A program made the translations under genes and the position numbers. Shown in pieces: positions 9,682 to 19,143 of a stretch of DNA of 64,000 bases (position 1 is its first letter; each line of letters starts with the position of its first letter). The stretch is from Nocardia terpenica (GTDB lineage: Bacteria; Actinomycetota; Actinomycetes; Mycobacteriales; Mycobacteriaceae): assembly GCF_013186535.1 (NCBI RefSeq), contig NZ_JABMCZ010000002.1, positions 1,958,444-2,022,443 of the forward strand, given 5' to 3'. Under the pieces are notes generated by a model. It saw only the letters and a program-made list of their open reading frames with translations, was not told the DNA's origin and searched no databases.

Positions 9682-10434
9682 ATGACGAATCCCAACGACC
9701 CGTGGGCGCAGCGACCGGATTCGGCCGATGCGCCGACCGAGCGGGTCGGGGTGCCGTACAACTATTTCGATCAGCCACCCGGGCCGAATCCGACCCGGGA
9801 GCTGCCGCCGTACGAGAGCCAGTACGGCGTGTACGAGCCCGCGGACGGTTACGACCAGTGGCGGCCCGGCGCCGCGCCGATGGGCGGCCCGGCCTACGGT
9901 CCCGGTGGCCCGCAGGGGCCGATCGGGCCGACCGGGCTGCCGGTCGAGCCGCCGCCGCGGCGGCGCACCGGCCTGTGGATCGCCCTCACGGCGGGCGTCT
10001 TCGCGCTGGTCGTGCTGGGCGGCGTGGTCGCGGGACTGGTTCTGGCCGGGCACAATTCGTCGTCGACGTCGTCCGCCGACGGCAACGGCTACCGCCCGGT
10101 CCCGAGCCAGGTCCCGGTGATCCCGCCGCAGCGCCCGTCGAACGGCCCGCAGCCCAACCTCCCGCCGCTGCCCGGCCTGGGCGATATGGACAACCTCGGC
10201 GCGACCATGGGCACCATCACCGCCAACGACGGCTCGACCCTGACCATCGACTCCCTGCTGGGCTCCACCGTCACCGTGCACACCGACGACAAGACCCAGA
10301 TCGTCACCAGCGGCGCGGGCAAGGTCGCGGATCTGCACGTCGGCGACATGGTCGTCGTCCAGGGCGATAAACAGCAGGACAAGTCGATCCTCGCCAAGAT
10401 CATCATCAGTACCACGCTCCCGCCGCCGCGTTGA
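9682..10434 (+). CDS. Proline-rich single-pass membrane protein with DUF5666-like domain
   Basis: 250 residues. The N-terminal 90 are Pro/Gly-rich and probably cytoplasmic, one hydrophobic helix follows (about 97-120, LWIALTAGVFALVVLGGVVA), then a Ser/Pro-rich linker. A C-terminal domain of about 65 residues (GATMGTITANDGSTLTID... VTVHTDDKTQIV... LHVGDMVVVQG) resembles DUF5666 beta-barrel domains. The function of such proteins is unknown. It stands alone 41 bases after clpB, in the same direction. Confidence 0.75.
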   Translation: MTNPNDPWAQRPDSADAPTERVGVPYNYFDQPPGPNPTRELPPYESQYGVYEPADGYDQWRPGAAPMGGPAYGPGGPQGPIGPTGLPVEPPPRRRTGLWIALTAGVFALVVLGGVVAGLVLAGHNSSSTSSADGNGYRPVPSQVPVIPPQRPSNGPQPNLPPLPGLGDMDNLGATMGTITANDGSTLTIDSLLGSTVTVHTDDKTQIVTSGAGKVADLHVGDMVVVQGDKQQDKSILAKIIISTTLPPPR

Positions 10435-10516
10435 AGTCCCGACACGAGTCGCCGGTCCCACGAACACGCGCCGACGAAGGAGGCGTCGGACAACGGAGCT
10501 ACTAGACTCCGAAGCG

Positions 10517-11641
10517 ATGACGGCAATGTGGTTCGGGCTCGCGGCGATCGCACTGGTGGGTGCGATCGTGCTGCTGTATTTCGATCGGCTCCAGCGCCAG
10601 CGGACCGGTCACGTGCGTCAGGTCTGGGCGAAATCCCAGGGCTACACCTATGTTTCGGTCGAGCCGGCGCTGGCGTCGACGTGGCGCCGCGGCGCGATGG
10701 CCAAACTCGGGTACCTGTCCGCGGTCGACGTGGTCTCCGGCAACCGCAGGGGCGAGAAGTTCGTGCTCTTCGACCTGGAGGACGCCGCGACGCTGGTCGC
10801 CGTGCGCCGCCAGATCGGCTCCGACATCGATATCGACCTGCGGCTCAAGACCGCCACCCCGCCCAAGGACCACGACCTGGAACTGCTCGGCGCCATCGGC
10901 GACCGCGTGGTCTTCGCGACCAACCCGGACATCGCCCGGCACGCCGTCGACCAGCGCATGGTGGCCTTCATCGAGACCCTGCCCGACTCCGTGCAGCAGC
11001 TGTGGAGCGAGGGCAACTGGACGCTGGGCATGCTGCCCGTCGGCACCTCCTCGCGCGAGTGGGAGGCCGCCATCGACGCCGTGCTGCGGCTGTCCGGCCT
11101 GCTACACGTGCTACCCCCGGTGGCCGGTGACCGCGGCGGCCGACCCGACGAGGGACACGATCCGGGCCGCCCCCGCCCGCGCAACCGCCCGGACCCCGAG
11201 AACGAGAACACCGGGCCCGAGCACCCCCACCCGATCGTGGCCCCCGCCGCCGAGCACGCCCCGTTCTCCGAGCCACCGCACCACGAAGACCCGCAGGCCG
11301 AACAGCCGCCCGCTCCCGAATCGCGCTTCCCGGAACCGCCCGCGGACGATCCCGAGGACTACGCCCCGCTGGTGAAAGACATTGCGGGCGAATCGGATCC
11401 CGAACCCCCGCGCCGCCCGGCCCTGGCCGTGGTGCCCGATCCGCGCAGTCGCGTCCGCCGCAACTGGCCGCCCGCCGAGGAATTACCCGAGGACGAGCCC
11501 GACGAATCCCGCGCCTTCGACGAGGAGTTCGTCGAAGACGAGTGGCCGGAGCGCCGCGACCACGACCGGGACGAGCCCGAACGCCCGGGCGGCCCGTTCC
11601 ACCCCGGGTTCCGCCCGTATCAGGGCCCCGCACCCCGGTGA
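10517..11641 (+). CDS. Conserved membrane-anchored protein (Rv0383c-like by position)
   Basis: 374 residues. An N-terminal hydrophobic helix (about 4-22) anchors a conserved domain of about 180 residues without recognisable catalytic motifs. A long, acidic, Pro/Glu/Asp-rich tail (about 205-374) is probably disordered. In mycobacteria the gene between clpB and pyrE (Rv0383c) encodes a protein of the same kind, so I infer orthology from gene order. No function can be assigned. Confidence 0.7.
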   Translation: MTAMWFGLAAIALVGAIVLLYFDRLQRQRTGHVRQVWAKSQGYTYVSVEPALASTWRRGAMAKLGYLSAVDVVSGNRRGEKFVLFDLEDAATLVAVRRQIGSDIDIDLRLKTATPPKDHDLELLGAIGDRVVFATNPDIARHAVDQRMVAFIETLPDSVQQLWSEGNWTLGMLPVGTSSREWEAAIDAVLRLSGLLHVLPPVAGDRGGRPDEGHDPGRPRPRNRPDPENENTGPEHPHPIVAPAAEHAPFSEPPHHEDPQAEQPPAPESRFPEPPADDPEDYAPLVKDIAGESDPEPPRRPALAVVPDPRSRVRRNWPPAEELPEDEPDESRAFDEEFVEDEWPERRDHDRDEPERPGGPFHPGFRPYQGPAPR

Positions 11642-11771
11642 CCGCCCCCTCGCGGGGCCGCCTGCGACACTCCGAGGCCGTCTCGGACCGTGCCGTCCGT
11701 ATCGCCGCCGACCGCGCGGCGATATTCGCGTTCGAACCCAGCTCGTCGAGTGTTAGGCGGTTGATGACCCC

Positions 11772-12584
11772 ATGACCGAATCCCCCTCGAGTCCGCGCCT
11801 ACCCGGCGCCACCCGCCCCGTCGCCCTGGTGACCGGGCCCACCTCCGGCATCGGCCACGGCTATGCGGAGCGGCTCGCCTCCCTCGGCTACGACCTGGTG
11901 CTGGTGGCCCGCGACGAGGAGCGGCTCCACGGCTTCTCCGAGGAAATGCAGCGCCGCTTCGGTACTCGATCGGAGCCGCTGCCCGCCGATCTCGCCGTGG
12001 CCGCCGACCGGGACAGGGTCGCGGCCCGGCTGGCCGAGGGCGTCGAATTCCTGGTCAACAATGCCGGAATCGGGCTCTCGGGCGAGCTGTGGACCGTCGA
12101 CCCGGCGGATCTGCAGCGCCAGCTGGACGTCAACGTCACCGCCGTGCTGCACCTGACCCGGGCGGCGCTGCCGTCGATGATCGCCGCGGCCAAGGGGTCG
12201 ATCGTCAACGTGGCCAGCGTGGCCGGGCTGGTCCCCGGACGCGGATCGACGTACTCGGCGTCGAAGTCCTACGTCGTATCCTTGTGCGAAGGACTGGCGG
12301 GCGGGCTGGCCGGGACGGGCGTCAGAATTCAGGCCCTGTGTCCCGGATTCGTCCACACCGAGTTCCACCAGCGAGCCGGTATCGCGACCTCGTCGCTGCC
12401 GAAACCGATGTGGCTCACCGTCGACCAGGTGGTGGCCGGTTCACTGCGTGATCTGGAGAAGGACCGGGTGATCAGTGTGCCCGGTGTGCAGTACAAGGTG
12501 CTCACGTCGGTCGCCGGAGTGTTCCCGCGGTCGACGCTGGCCCGGCTGAATCGACGCCTGTTCAACGCACGCGGAAGGACATAG
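11772..12584 (+). CDS. Short-chain dehydrogenase/reductase
   Basis: 270-residue classical SDR. The cofactor loop TGPTSGIGHGYA is at about 17-28, the NNAGIG motif at about 95-100, the catalytic serine in NVASVAGL, and the YSASK catalytic pair at about 157-161. The loop type suggests NADP(H). It ends 8 bases before pyrE, so the two may be co-transcribed. The substrate is unknown. Related mycobacterial proteins act on lipid intermediates, but nothing here proves that. Confidence 0.88.
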   Translation: MTESPSSPRLPGATRPVALVTGPTSGIGHGYAERLASLGYDLVLVARDEERLHGFSEEMQRRFGTRSEPLPADLAVAADRDRVAARLAEGVEFLVNNAGIGLSGELWTVDPADLQRQLDVNVTAVLHLTRAALPSMIAAAKGSIVNVASVAGLVPGRGSTYSASKSYVVSLCEGLAGGLAGTGVRIQALCPGFVHTEFHQRAGIATSSLPKPMWLTVDQVVAGSLRDLEKDRVISVPGVQYKVLTSVAGVFPRSTLARLNRRLFNARGRT

Positions 12585-12592
12585 ACACGACC

Positions 12593-13138
12593 ATGATCGA
12601 ATCGACCGCCGACCGGGATAGATTGGCCGAGCTCGTGCGCGAGCTCGCCGTCGTACACGGCCGGGTGACGCTGTCGTCGGGCAAGGAAGCCGACTACTAC
12701 GTCGACCTGCGCCGCGCCACCCTGCAGCAGCAGGCCGCGCCGCTGATCGGCAAGCTGCTGCGGGAACTGGTCTCCGACTGGCAGTTCGACGCCGTCGGCG
12801 GCCTCACGATGGGCGCCGACCCGGTTGCTCTGGCGATGCTGCATGCCCCCGGCCGCCCCCTGGACGCCTTCGTGGTGCGCAAGGCCGCCAAAACCCATGG
12901 CATGCAGCGCCAGATCGAGGGCCCGGAGGTCGCGGGCAAGCGGGTGCTTGTGGTGGAAGACACCACGACCACCGGAAACTCACCGCTGACGGCCGTGCGG
13001 GCGCTGCGCGACGCCGGCGCCACCGTGGTGGGCGTGGCCACCGTCGTCGACCGGGAAACCGGCGCCGACCAGGTGATCGCCGCCGAAGGGCTGGAGTACC
13101 GGTCCATTCTGAGTCTGAAGGATCTGGCGCTGGGCTGA
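12593..13138 (+). CDS. pyrE: Orotate phosphoribosyltransferase
   Basis: Joins orotate to PRPP to form orotidine 5'-phosphate, the fifth step of pyrimidine synthesis. The 181-residue protein has the PRPP-binding signature VLVVEDTTTTGNS at about 118-130, the orotate/PRPP loop region FVVRKAAKTHGMQ at about 93-105, and the N-terminal LSSGKEADYYVDLR segment. The length is normal for PyrE. It follows the SDR gene directly. The clpB-pyrE proximity is conserved in mycobacteria. Confidence 0.96.
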   Translation: MIESTADRDRLAELVRELAVVHGRVTLSSGKEADYYVDLRRATLQQQAAPLIGKLLRELVSDWQFDAVGGLTMGADPVALAMLHAPGRPLDAFVVRKAAKTHGMQRQIEGPEVAGKRVLVVEDTTTTGNSPLTAVRALRDAGATVVGVATVVDRETGADQVIAAEGLEYRSILSLKDLALG

Positions 13139-13211
13139 CCATTACTCCTGAGTTAGCCTTGACGTGGTCAGATGTCCGTTCAGCGGTGAAGGGTCGTGTG
13201 AGTCACCAGTG

Positions 13212-14267
13212 GTGAGCATTGCAGTCAACAAGGGTCGCGAGAATGTTGCGATGCTCGGTATCGGTGCCTACCGGCCGAAACGCATCGTCAGCAACGACGA
13301 GGTGTGCGAGGTTCTGGACTCCACGCCCGAGTGGATCTACGAACGCACCGGTATTCGCAACCGCCGCTGGATCAGCGGCGATGAGACGTTACGGTCCATC
13401 GCCGCGGCCGCCGGAGAGCGCGCGATCGTCAACAGCGGGGTCGATCGCGCCCTGATCGGCACCGTGATTCTGGCCACGTCGAGCTGGTTGAAGCTCACCC
13501 CGCACGGCGCCCCGAGCGTCGCTTTCGACCTGGGCATCAACGGCATTCCGGCCTTCGATCTGACCTCCGGGTGCGGTGGTTTCGGCTACGCGCTGGGCGT
13601 GGCGGCCGATCTGATCCGGGCCGGTTCCGCCGAGTACGTGCTGGTGATCGGCGCCGAGACGATGACCGTCGGCCTCGACCCGACCGACCGCGGCACCGCG
13701 ATGATCTTCGGTGACGGCGCGGGCGCGGTCGTGGTCGGGCCCAGCGAGGAGAACGGCATCTCGCCCACGGTGTGGGGCAGCGACGGCGAGAACGCCGAGG
13801 CCATCTCGCAGGACGTCGATTTCCTGGAGTTCATGAACAAGGCGCAGGCCATGCAGGGCACCGATCCCGCGGTGACGCCGATCGGCCGGATGTCGCTGCG
13901 CATGGAGGGCCAGCGGGTGTTCCGCTGGGCCGCGGTCACCCTGCCGCGAGCGCTGTCGACCGCCCTCGAGGTCTCCGGCGTGGCCAAGGACGACATCGAG
14001 GTGTTCGTGCCGCACCAGGCCAATGCCCGCATCAACGAGCTGATGAAGAAGAACCTCGGCCTGGCCGAGGAGATCCCGATGGCGGGCGACATCGAGAACA
14101 CCGGAAACACCTCGGCCGCATCGATTCCGCTGGCCATCGAGGAGATGCTGGTGAGCGGCAAGGCCAAGGGCGGTCAGCTGGCGCTGGTGCTCGGCTTCGG
14201 CGCGGGGCTCAGCTACGCCGGACAGGTGGTCACGCTGCCGCCGGCTCCGGTCGAGCCCAGCTTCTGA
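13212..14267 (+). CDS. Beta-ketoacyl-ACP synthase III-like protein (FabH family)
   Basis: Thiolase-fold condensing enzyme of about 351 residues with the complete Cys-His-Asn triad of FabH: C121 in TSGCGGFGYAL, H268 in VPHQANARIN and N299 in NTGNTSAAS. In FabH enzymes these residues condense an acyl-CoA with malonyl-ACP to start fatty acid synthesis. The N-terminus (AYRPKRIVSNDEVCEVLDSTPEWIYERTGI) is typical. GTG 13209 or 13212 is the likely start. A longer GTG start at 13164 would add unrelated residues. No acyl-carrier protein or other synthase genes are nearby, so it may be a specialised homologue rather than the housekeeping fabH. Confidence 0.85.
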   Translation: MSIAVNKGRENVAMLGIGAYRPKRIVSNDEVCEVLDSTPEWIYERTGIRNRRWISGDETLRSIAAAAGERAIVNSGVDRALIGTVILATSSWLKLTPHGAPSVAFDLGINGIPAFDLTSGCGGFGYALGVAADLIRAGSAEYVLVIGAETMTVGLDPTDRGTAMIFGDGAGAVVVGPSEENGISPTVWGSDGENAEAISQDVDFLEFMNKAQAMQGTDPAVTPIGRMSLRMEGQRVFRWAAVTLPRALSTALEVSGVAKDDIEVFVPHQANARINELMKKNLGLAEEIPMAGDIENTGNTSAASIPLAIEEMLVSGKAKGGQLALVLGFGAGLSYAGQVVTLPPAPVEPSF

Positions 14268-14274
14268 TCCGGTC

Positions 14275-14961
14275 GTGGCCCGGCCTTTTCGCGCGGCGTA
14301 CGCCGCGGCCGCGGCGGTGACCGTCTTCGGCGCGGTGACCGGCCGGGACCGCTGGCAGTGGGCCGCCAAGCCGCTGCTCATGCCGCTGCTGGCCGCCGAC
14401 GCGCTGCACGGCGGCGATCTCGCGCCCGCCGACCGCGCCCTGCTGCTCGGCTCGCTGGGCGCGGCCACGCTCGGCGACGTGCTGCTCATCGATCCGGACG
14501 ACGACCGTCGATTGGTCGCGGGCGCTTCGTCTTTCGCGATCATGCAGGCGGGTTACGCGGCGCTGTGGTGGCGGCGGGGTGCGCGCCCGCGGGCCGCGGT
14601 GGCCGGGCCGCGACTGCTCGCCTGGGCCGGTGCCGGTGCGCTACTGCGTTGGCGCGCACCGAATCTCGCCGTCCCGCTGACGGCCTACGGCGCGACCCTC
14701 GGCTCCGCCGCGGTACTCGCCTCCGATCCCGCCCTGGCTCCCGACGCGAAAACCGTTGCCGGGGTAAATGTTCCGGGAAAATCTGCCCGCAGCCGCCTCG
14801 GCCTCGGGGCGCTACTGTTCACCGTGTCCGACGGCCTCGTCGTGTTGCGCCGCCTGTTCGCCCGCGGCGAGCGCTCCCGCAGGATCACCGAGGGCGTAAT
14901 TCTCTCGACTTACGCTGCGGCACAATATCTTCTGACCGACCCGGTTACAGGCACAGAATGA
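14275..14961 (+). CDS. YhhN-family lysoplasmalogenase-like membrane protein
   Basis: 228 residues with about seven hydrophobic segments. It matches the YhhN/TMEM86 pattern: an early KPLLMPLL segment, a polar LGDVLLI segment, a central YAALWW region and a late SDGLVVLRRL. Members of this family cleave the vinyl-ether bond of lysoplasmalogens in animals. The bacterial substrate is less clear. It starts 7 bases after the FabH-like gene, probably in the same transcript. Its 3' end overlaps the convergent gene by 17 bases. Confidence 0.78.
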   Translation: MARPFRAAYAAAAAVTVFGAVTGRDRWQWAAKPLLMPLLAADALHGGDLAPADRALLLGSLGAATLGDVLLIDPDDDRRLVAGASSFAIMQAGYAALWWRRGARPRAAVAGPRLLAWAGAGALLRWRAPNLAVPLTAYGATLGSAAVLASDPALAPDAKTVAGVNVPGKSARSRLGLGALLFTVSDGLVVLRRLFARGERSRRITEGVILSTYAAAQYLLTDPVTGTE

Positions 14962-15406
14962 TCCTGTCCCGATCGGCAGGATCGACGCGAATCGAAATGG
15001 TCTCCCCCACCGCTATTTTCGGCTGATCTACCGGCTCCACGTCGAAAACTATTGTGCCGTGGTAGGTTTCGGAACCGGGAATGGTCAGCTCCAGGTCGAT
15101 CTCGGTCAGTTCCGTGTGATGGTCGGTTCGTTCCAGCCGGTGGACGCCCTCGATGGTGGCCCAGCCCTCCAGGCCGTGCCGGAGCAGGCGGCGGTCGGCG
15201 CGCGAGGGTCGCTGCGACAGCAGCATGCCCAGCCCGACGCAGGAACCGAACATGCCGACCAGGGCCACGATCTGGAACGCGATGGTTCCCGGCGGGGTAT
15301 GTCGGACCACCCAGCCGAGCCAGAACCCGAGGGCGACCAGGTACCCGACGGTCACGCCGAGCACGGTGCGAACAATGCGTGTGTGGTCCAAGACGACCTC
15401 CACCAC
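14945..15406 (-). CDS. Two-helix membrane protein, function unknown
   Basis: 153 residues. Two hydrophobic helices in the first 65 residues are followed by a soluble domain of about 85 residues rich in beta-strand-like patterns (ATIEGVHRLERTDHHTELTEIDLELTIPG... ISIRVDPADRDRIIL), reminiscent of DUF3592-type domains. It is the last gene of a leftward group but separated by 67 bases from the response regulator. No catalytic motif is visible. Confidence 0.6.
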   Translation of the reverse strand: MVEVVLDHTRIVRTVLGVTVGYLVALGFWLGWVVRHTPPGTIAFQIVALVGMFGSCVGLGMLLSQRPSRADRRLLRHGLEGWATIEGVHRLERTDHHTELTEIDLELTIPGSETYHGTIVFDVEPVDQPKIAVGETISIRVDPADRDRIILCL

Positions 15407-15473
15407 CGCCGATGGGATTCCAGGATAGGCCCCGGACGCCCCTCGTGGCGGCGGTTCCCGGTCGCGCGGCGGG

Positions 15474-16136
15474 TTACCCCTTCAGCCGCAGCACCGCCAG
15501 CACCCGGCGGTGGTGGGTGTCCGACGGCGGCAGGTCCAGCTTCAGGAAGATATTGCCGATGTGCTTCTCCACCGCCCGCTCGGTGACGGTGAGCGACTGC
15601 GCGATGGCCCCGTTCGACAGCCCCTGCGCCATGAGTTCCAGTACCTCGCGCTCGCGCGGGGTCAGCCGCGCCAGCGAGTCCTGCTGCCGGGTCGCACCCA
15701 TCAGCTGGCTCACCACCTCCGGGTCCAGGGCGGTACCGCCGGTGGCGACCCGCGCCAGGGCGTCGACGAATTCGCGCACATCGGCCACCCGGTCCTTGAG
15801 CAGATAGCCGACCCCGCTCGCGCCGGAGGCGAGAAGCTCGGTGGCATACCGGGTTTCGACCCACTGAGAGAACACCAGCACGCCGGTGTCGGGGAACTTG
15901 CGCCGCAGTTCGATCGCGGCCAGCAGGCCCTCGTCGGTGAACGTCGGCGGCATGCGCACGTCCACCACCGCCACATCGGGCCGGTGCTCGGCCACCACCT
16001 CGCTCAGCCGGACGGCGTCGCCGACCATCTCGACGACCTCGTGGCCGCGGTCGGCGAGCAGTCCGGCCAGCCCGTTCCGCAGGATCGCGCTGTCCTCGGC
16101 GATCACCACGCGCAGGGTGGGGTCGGCGGTGGTCAT
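15474..16136 (-). CDS. LuxR/NarL-family response regulator
   Basis: 220-residue response regulator. The receiver domain (about 8-125) has the acidic pair in VIAEDS, the phosphorylation aspartate in VAVVDVRMP and the YLLKD lysine. A C-terminal LuxR helix-turn-helix (about 155-218) contains LTPREREVLELMAQGLSNGAIAQ. The ATG at 16136 overlaps the stop of the sensor kinase gene by four bases (ATGA), so the two are translationally coupled and form one two-component system. The signal and targets are unknown. Confidence 0.93.
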   Translation of the reverse strand: MTTADPTLRVVIAEDSAILRNGLAGLLADRGHEVVEMVGDAVRLSEVVAEHRPDVAVVDVRMPPTFTDEGLLAAIELRRKFPDTGVLVFSQWVETRYATELLASGASGVGYLLKDRVADVREFVDALARVATGGTALDPEVVSQLMGATRQQDSLARLTPREREVLELMAQGLSNGAIAQSLTVTERAVEKHIGNIFLKLDLPPSDTHHRRVLAVLRLKG

Positions 16137-17521
16137 TGTGGTCCTCCGATCGGCAGGGTGAGGGTGACGACGGTCGGCCCGCCGGGCGGGCTGTCCACGG
16201 TGAGCGTGCCGTCGACCGACCGGGCGCGGGCGGCCAGGCCCGACAGCCCGCCGCCGACCACCGCCTCCCCGGTCGGCAGCGTCGGTTGCCGCGCGCCGCC
16301 GTGCCCGTTGTCGCGGACCGTCAGCACCAGGCCGTCCGAGCCGGACGGCAGCACCGCGACCCAGACCCGGTCGGCGCCGGAGTGTTTCACCACATTGGTG
16401 AGCAGTTCGGCGGCGGAGAAGTAGGCGATGGCCTCGATGGCCGGGACGGGCCGCCGCGGCAGCCGCACCCGCAGCTCCACCGGCACCGCGCAGCGCGCCG
16501 CCAGCGTCTCCAGCGCCGGTTCCAGGCCCAGCTCGAGCGCGGGCGGATGGATGCCGCGCACCAGTTCGCGCAGCTCGGTAATGGCCTCCTTGGAGCTGGC
16601 CCGGGCGTCGGCGATCAGCTGGGTGGGGTCGGCGCCGGTGGCCATCCGGTCCTCGGCCCGGCCCAGCGTCATGGCGATGGTGACCAGCCGGGCCTGGGTG
16701 CCGTCGTGCAGATCGCGTTCGAGGCGGCGCAGCGTCGCGGTGGAGTCCGCGACGGCGACCCGGCGGCCCTCGCGCAGTTCGGCCATCCGGCGCTCGCGGG
16801 CGGTCGGCGCGAGCAGGACCAGCATCAGCAGCCGGTGCGCCCAGGCCGTGCCGCGAATCAGCCAGGGCACCACGAGGTAGAAGACGAGCACGCCGACCAG
16901 GCCGAGCAGCAGCATCCGCGGCCAGGTGTCGAAGTAGTAGTCGCCGAATTGCAGCATCGAATGCCGTTCGCGCCCTTGGGAATCCACGTTCGTCGGATGG
17001 AACACCGCCCAGACGATCGGGGAGAGGGCGGTGAACGCCGCGATCCCGAAGCCCGTCAGCACCAGATAGCCCACGCCCACGCCGAGCACGGCCTCGAGGA
17101 TCAGGAACAGCAGCACCCGGTAGGCGACGCCGTCGGTGAACACCCCGCGCAGCCAGCCGAGCAGGCCCGGCTCCGGCTCCAGGGGCCGCGGCTCCTCGAT
17201 CGACAGATCGAGCAGGGCCCGGCCCAGCGCGCGGTAGATCTGCCCCCACACCCGGCCGCTCAGCAGCACCGTGGCCAGCAGCGGGATACCGAGCACGACG
17301 ACCGAGGTGAACACTCCGGCGCCGTAGGCGAAGAAAAGGTACGCGCACACGAGGCAGCCCAGCGGCAGGGCCGCGATCAGGTAGACGAGGTCCTTCCAGG
17401 TCCGCGCCGCGAAGGGGGCCCGCAGGATCGCGAGTGTCACGCGCGCGGTGGTCGACGGCGATCGCGCGGGGCGCTCGAGGGCGATCGTCTGCTCGGCGGA
17501 GGTCTCGGTCATAGCATCCAT
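16133..17521 (-). CDS. Sensor histidine kinase, HisKA_3 type, with N-terminal sensor domain
   Basis: About 462 residues. The first 235 contain several hydrophobic segments arranged as in the putative sensor domain of actinobacterial NarL-type kinases. Then come the dimerisation/phosphoacceptor helix ERDLHDGTQARL (H272), a conserved ELRELVRGIHPPAL segment, and a HATPase domain with AAELLTNVVKHS and DNGHGGA. The start is uncertain: ATG 17521 or 17512, neither with a good ribosome site. It pairs with the overlapping LuxR regulator. Such kinases often sense membrane or cell-wall state, but that is inference. Confidence 0.9.
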   Translation of the reverse strand: MDAMTETSAEQTIALERPARSPSTTARVTLAILRAPFAARTWKDLVYLIAALPLGCLVCAYLFFAYGAGVFTSVVVLGIPLLATVLLSGRVWGQIYRALGRALLDLSIEEPRPLEPEPGLLGWLRGVFTDGVAYRVLLFLILEAVLGVGVGYLVLTGFGIAAFTALSPIVWAVFHPTNVDSQGRERHSMLQFGDYYFDTWPRMLLLGLVGVLVFYLVVPWLIRGTAWAHRLLMLVLLAPTARERRMAELREGRRVAVADSTATLRRLERDLHDGTQARLVTIAMTLGRAEDRMATGADPTQLIADARASSKEAITELRELVRGIHPPALELGLEPALETLAARCAVPVELRVRLPRRPVPAIEAIAYFSAAELLTNVVKHSGADRVWVAVLPSGSDGLVLTVRDNGHGGARQPTLPTGEAVVGGGLSGLAARARSVDGTLTVDSPPGGPTVVTLTLPIGGPQ

Positions 17522-17625
17522 GGTGGTCGGGACGGTGGTGCGCGGCGAGGGAGCGGCCCACCGAATCCGTGGTGGGGCCAGCCACACCATCCGGCCAGCC
17601 TATCGGCCGCCGCTACGATGACGCC

Positions 17626-18294
17626 GTGAGCAGCACCCTCGAACTCATCGGCCCCACCGAGTGGGGCGAGCATCCGCACGGCGTCGGGCCGTGGCGCGAG
17701 GAGTTCGGCACGCCGCCGCCGGAGGATCCGCGGCTGGACCCCGAGCTGCTGGCGCACGGCGATCGCCGCAATGTGGTCGACGCCTATCGCTACTGGACGC
17801 GGGAGGCGATCGTGGCCGATATCGACCGCCGCCGGCACCCGTTCCATGTCGCGATCGAGAACTTCGGGCACGACGCCAATATCGGCACGGTGGTGCGCAC
17901 CGCCAACGCGTTCGCCGCGGCCGCGGTGCACATCGTCGGCCGCCGCCGCTGGAACCGGCGCGGCGCCATGGTCACCGACCGCTATCAGCACATCGTCCAT
18001 CACGCCGATGTGGACGAGCTGCTGGAGTTCGCCGGGCGCGAGGAGCTGACGGTGGTCGCGGTGGACAACGTGCCGGGTTCGGTTCCCCTGGAAACCGCTC
18101 GGCTGCCGCGCAATTGCCTGCTGCTGTTCGGGCAGGAGGGGCCGGGCGTCACCGCGCGGGCGCGCGAGGCGGCGGTGATGACGGTGTCGATCGCGCAGTT
18201 CGGCTCCACGCGCAGCATCAATGCCGGGGTGGCCGCGGGTATCGCCATGCACGCCTGGGTGAGCCAGCACGCCGACCTGACCACGGCGTGGTAA
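17626..18294 (+). CDS. SpoU/TrmH-family RNA 2'-O-methyltransferase
   Basis: 222-residue SPOUT methyltransferase that would methylate a ribose 2'-hydroxyl in tRNA or rRNA using S-adenosylmethionine. The three family motifs are present: NIGTVVRTANAF (about 84-95), LLLFGQEGPGV (about 165-175) and the knot segment SIAQFGSTRSINAGVAAGIA (about 188-207). I start at GTG 17626. A -10-like TACGAT (17614-17619) lies 6 bases upstream, so the mRNA may be leaderless. Orthologous by position to Rv0380c near pyrE. The RNA target is not predictable. Confidence 0.88.
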   Translation: MSSTLELIGPTEWGEHPHGVGPWREEFGTPPPEDPRLDPELLAHGDRRNVVDAYRYWTREAIVADIDRRRHPFHVAIENFGHDANIGTVVRTANAFAAAAVHIVGRRRWNRRGAMVTDRYQHIVHHADVDELLEFAGREELTVVAVDNVPGSVPLETARLPRNCLLLFGQEGPGVTARAREAAVMTVSIAQFGSTRSINAGVAAGIAMHAWVSQHADLTTAW

Positions 18295-18315
18295 TGCGCT
18301 GGGGCGCAGCGGTTT

Positions 18316-19143
18316 TCAGTTGTCGATCGGCGGTTGCAGGCTGAGCCGGTCGGCCAGGTCGTCGACGGCGGCGGCGTCCATGTACGCCTCGGTGGTCAGC
18401 TCGAGGAGGCTGGCCCAGCGGCCGATCCGCGGCGTCCAGCGGTCGATGTAGGCCCGGGCGTGCACGGCCTCGGCGAGATCGCCGTTGGCGCGCGCGGTCT
18501 GCTCCGCCCGCCGCGCCGCCGCCACCGTGTTCTCGGCGAGGGCGAGCTGTTCGCGGCAGTGGTCGAGGTCGTAGATCTCCTCGCGCACGGTGTCGGCCTC
18601 CACCCGCAGGGTGGAGATGAGTCCGCGTAGTCGCGGGTCGGCCGGGACCAGCCGCGGCATCTCGTCGCCCTCGGGGAGCGGCCGCCCCGCCGCGACCACC
18701 GCGCGCAGCCGCCGCGCGCGCCGCTCGTTCTCCCGTTTCTCCCACAGCGCCAGCTGTTTTCGGTAGTCCGCGAGGTCCTTGCCGGTGACCTCGCGGAAGC
18801 TGAGCCGCGCGGTCGCCGTCATCCGCTCGGCGCCCTCGGGATCGAAGACCACCATCCGCACCTGCCGCGCCTTCGGCTCCGGATCGGCGCGCTCCTCGAT
18901 GCGCGCGTCGAGCACGTCCGCGTGATGCTCCGCGATCAGCCCCTCGCAGACATCGTCGAAGACGGCCGTCCCGACCTCGACATAGTTGGAGCACACCCGC
19001 CCGCACGTCGGATCGGCGGCGCCGAAGACGCCCTCCCCGCGCTCCAGCACCGTTCGCTCGCCCTCGGGCACGAGCCGGACCGCCTCCCACCGGTAGGACA
19101 CCGGGTGGCCCTCGGGCGTCTCGGCAGCGGCAGTACCATCCAT
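18316..19143 (-). CDS. Conserved hypothetical protein with central coiled coil
   Basis: 275 residues. No family recognised. Predicted features are a short N-terminal beta-rich part with three cysteines (CGRVCSNY, VCEGL), a charged central stretch suggestive of a coiled coil (KRENERRARRL, about 140-150; about 180-225 rich in Glu/Ala/Arg), and no signal peptide or membrane helix. I use ATG 19143, five bases after GGAGG. It is convergent with the RNA methyltransferase gene (22-base gap). Confidence 0.6.
   Translation of the reverse strand: MDGTAAAETPEGHPVSYRWEAVRLVPEGERTVLERGEGVFGAADPTCGRVCSNYVEVGTAVFDDVCEGLIAEHHADVLDARIEERADPEPKARQVRMVVFDPEGAERMTATARLSFREVTGKDLADYRKQLALWEKRENERRARRLRAVVAAGRPLPEGDEMPRLVPADPRLRGLISTLRVEADTVREEIYDLDHCREQLALAENTVAAARRAEQTARANGDLAEAVHARAYIDRWTPRIGRWASLLELTTEAYMDAAAVDDLADRLSLQPPIDN

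Noticed and set aside
15474..17585. 703-residue frame joining the kinase and regulator regions
   Set aside because: Only the last 220 residues are a real protein (the response regulator). The rest is the kinase gene read out of frame.
16136..17629. 497-residue open frame antisense to the sensor kinase
   Set aside because: No domain, low-complexity composition. The kinase and its regulator explain the region.
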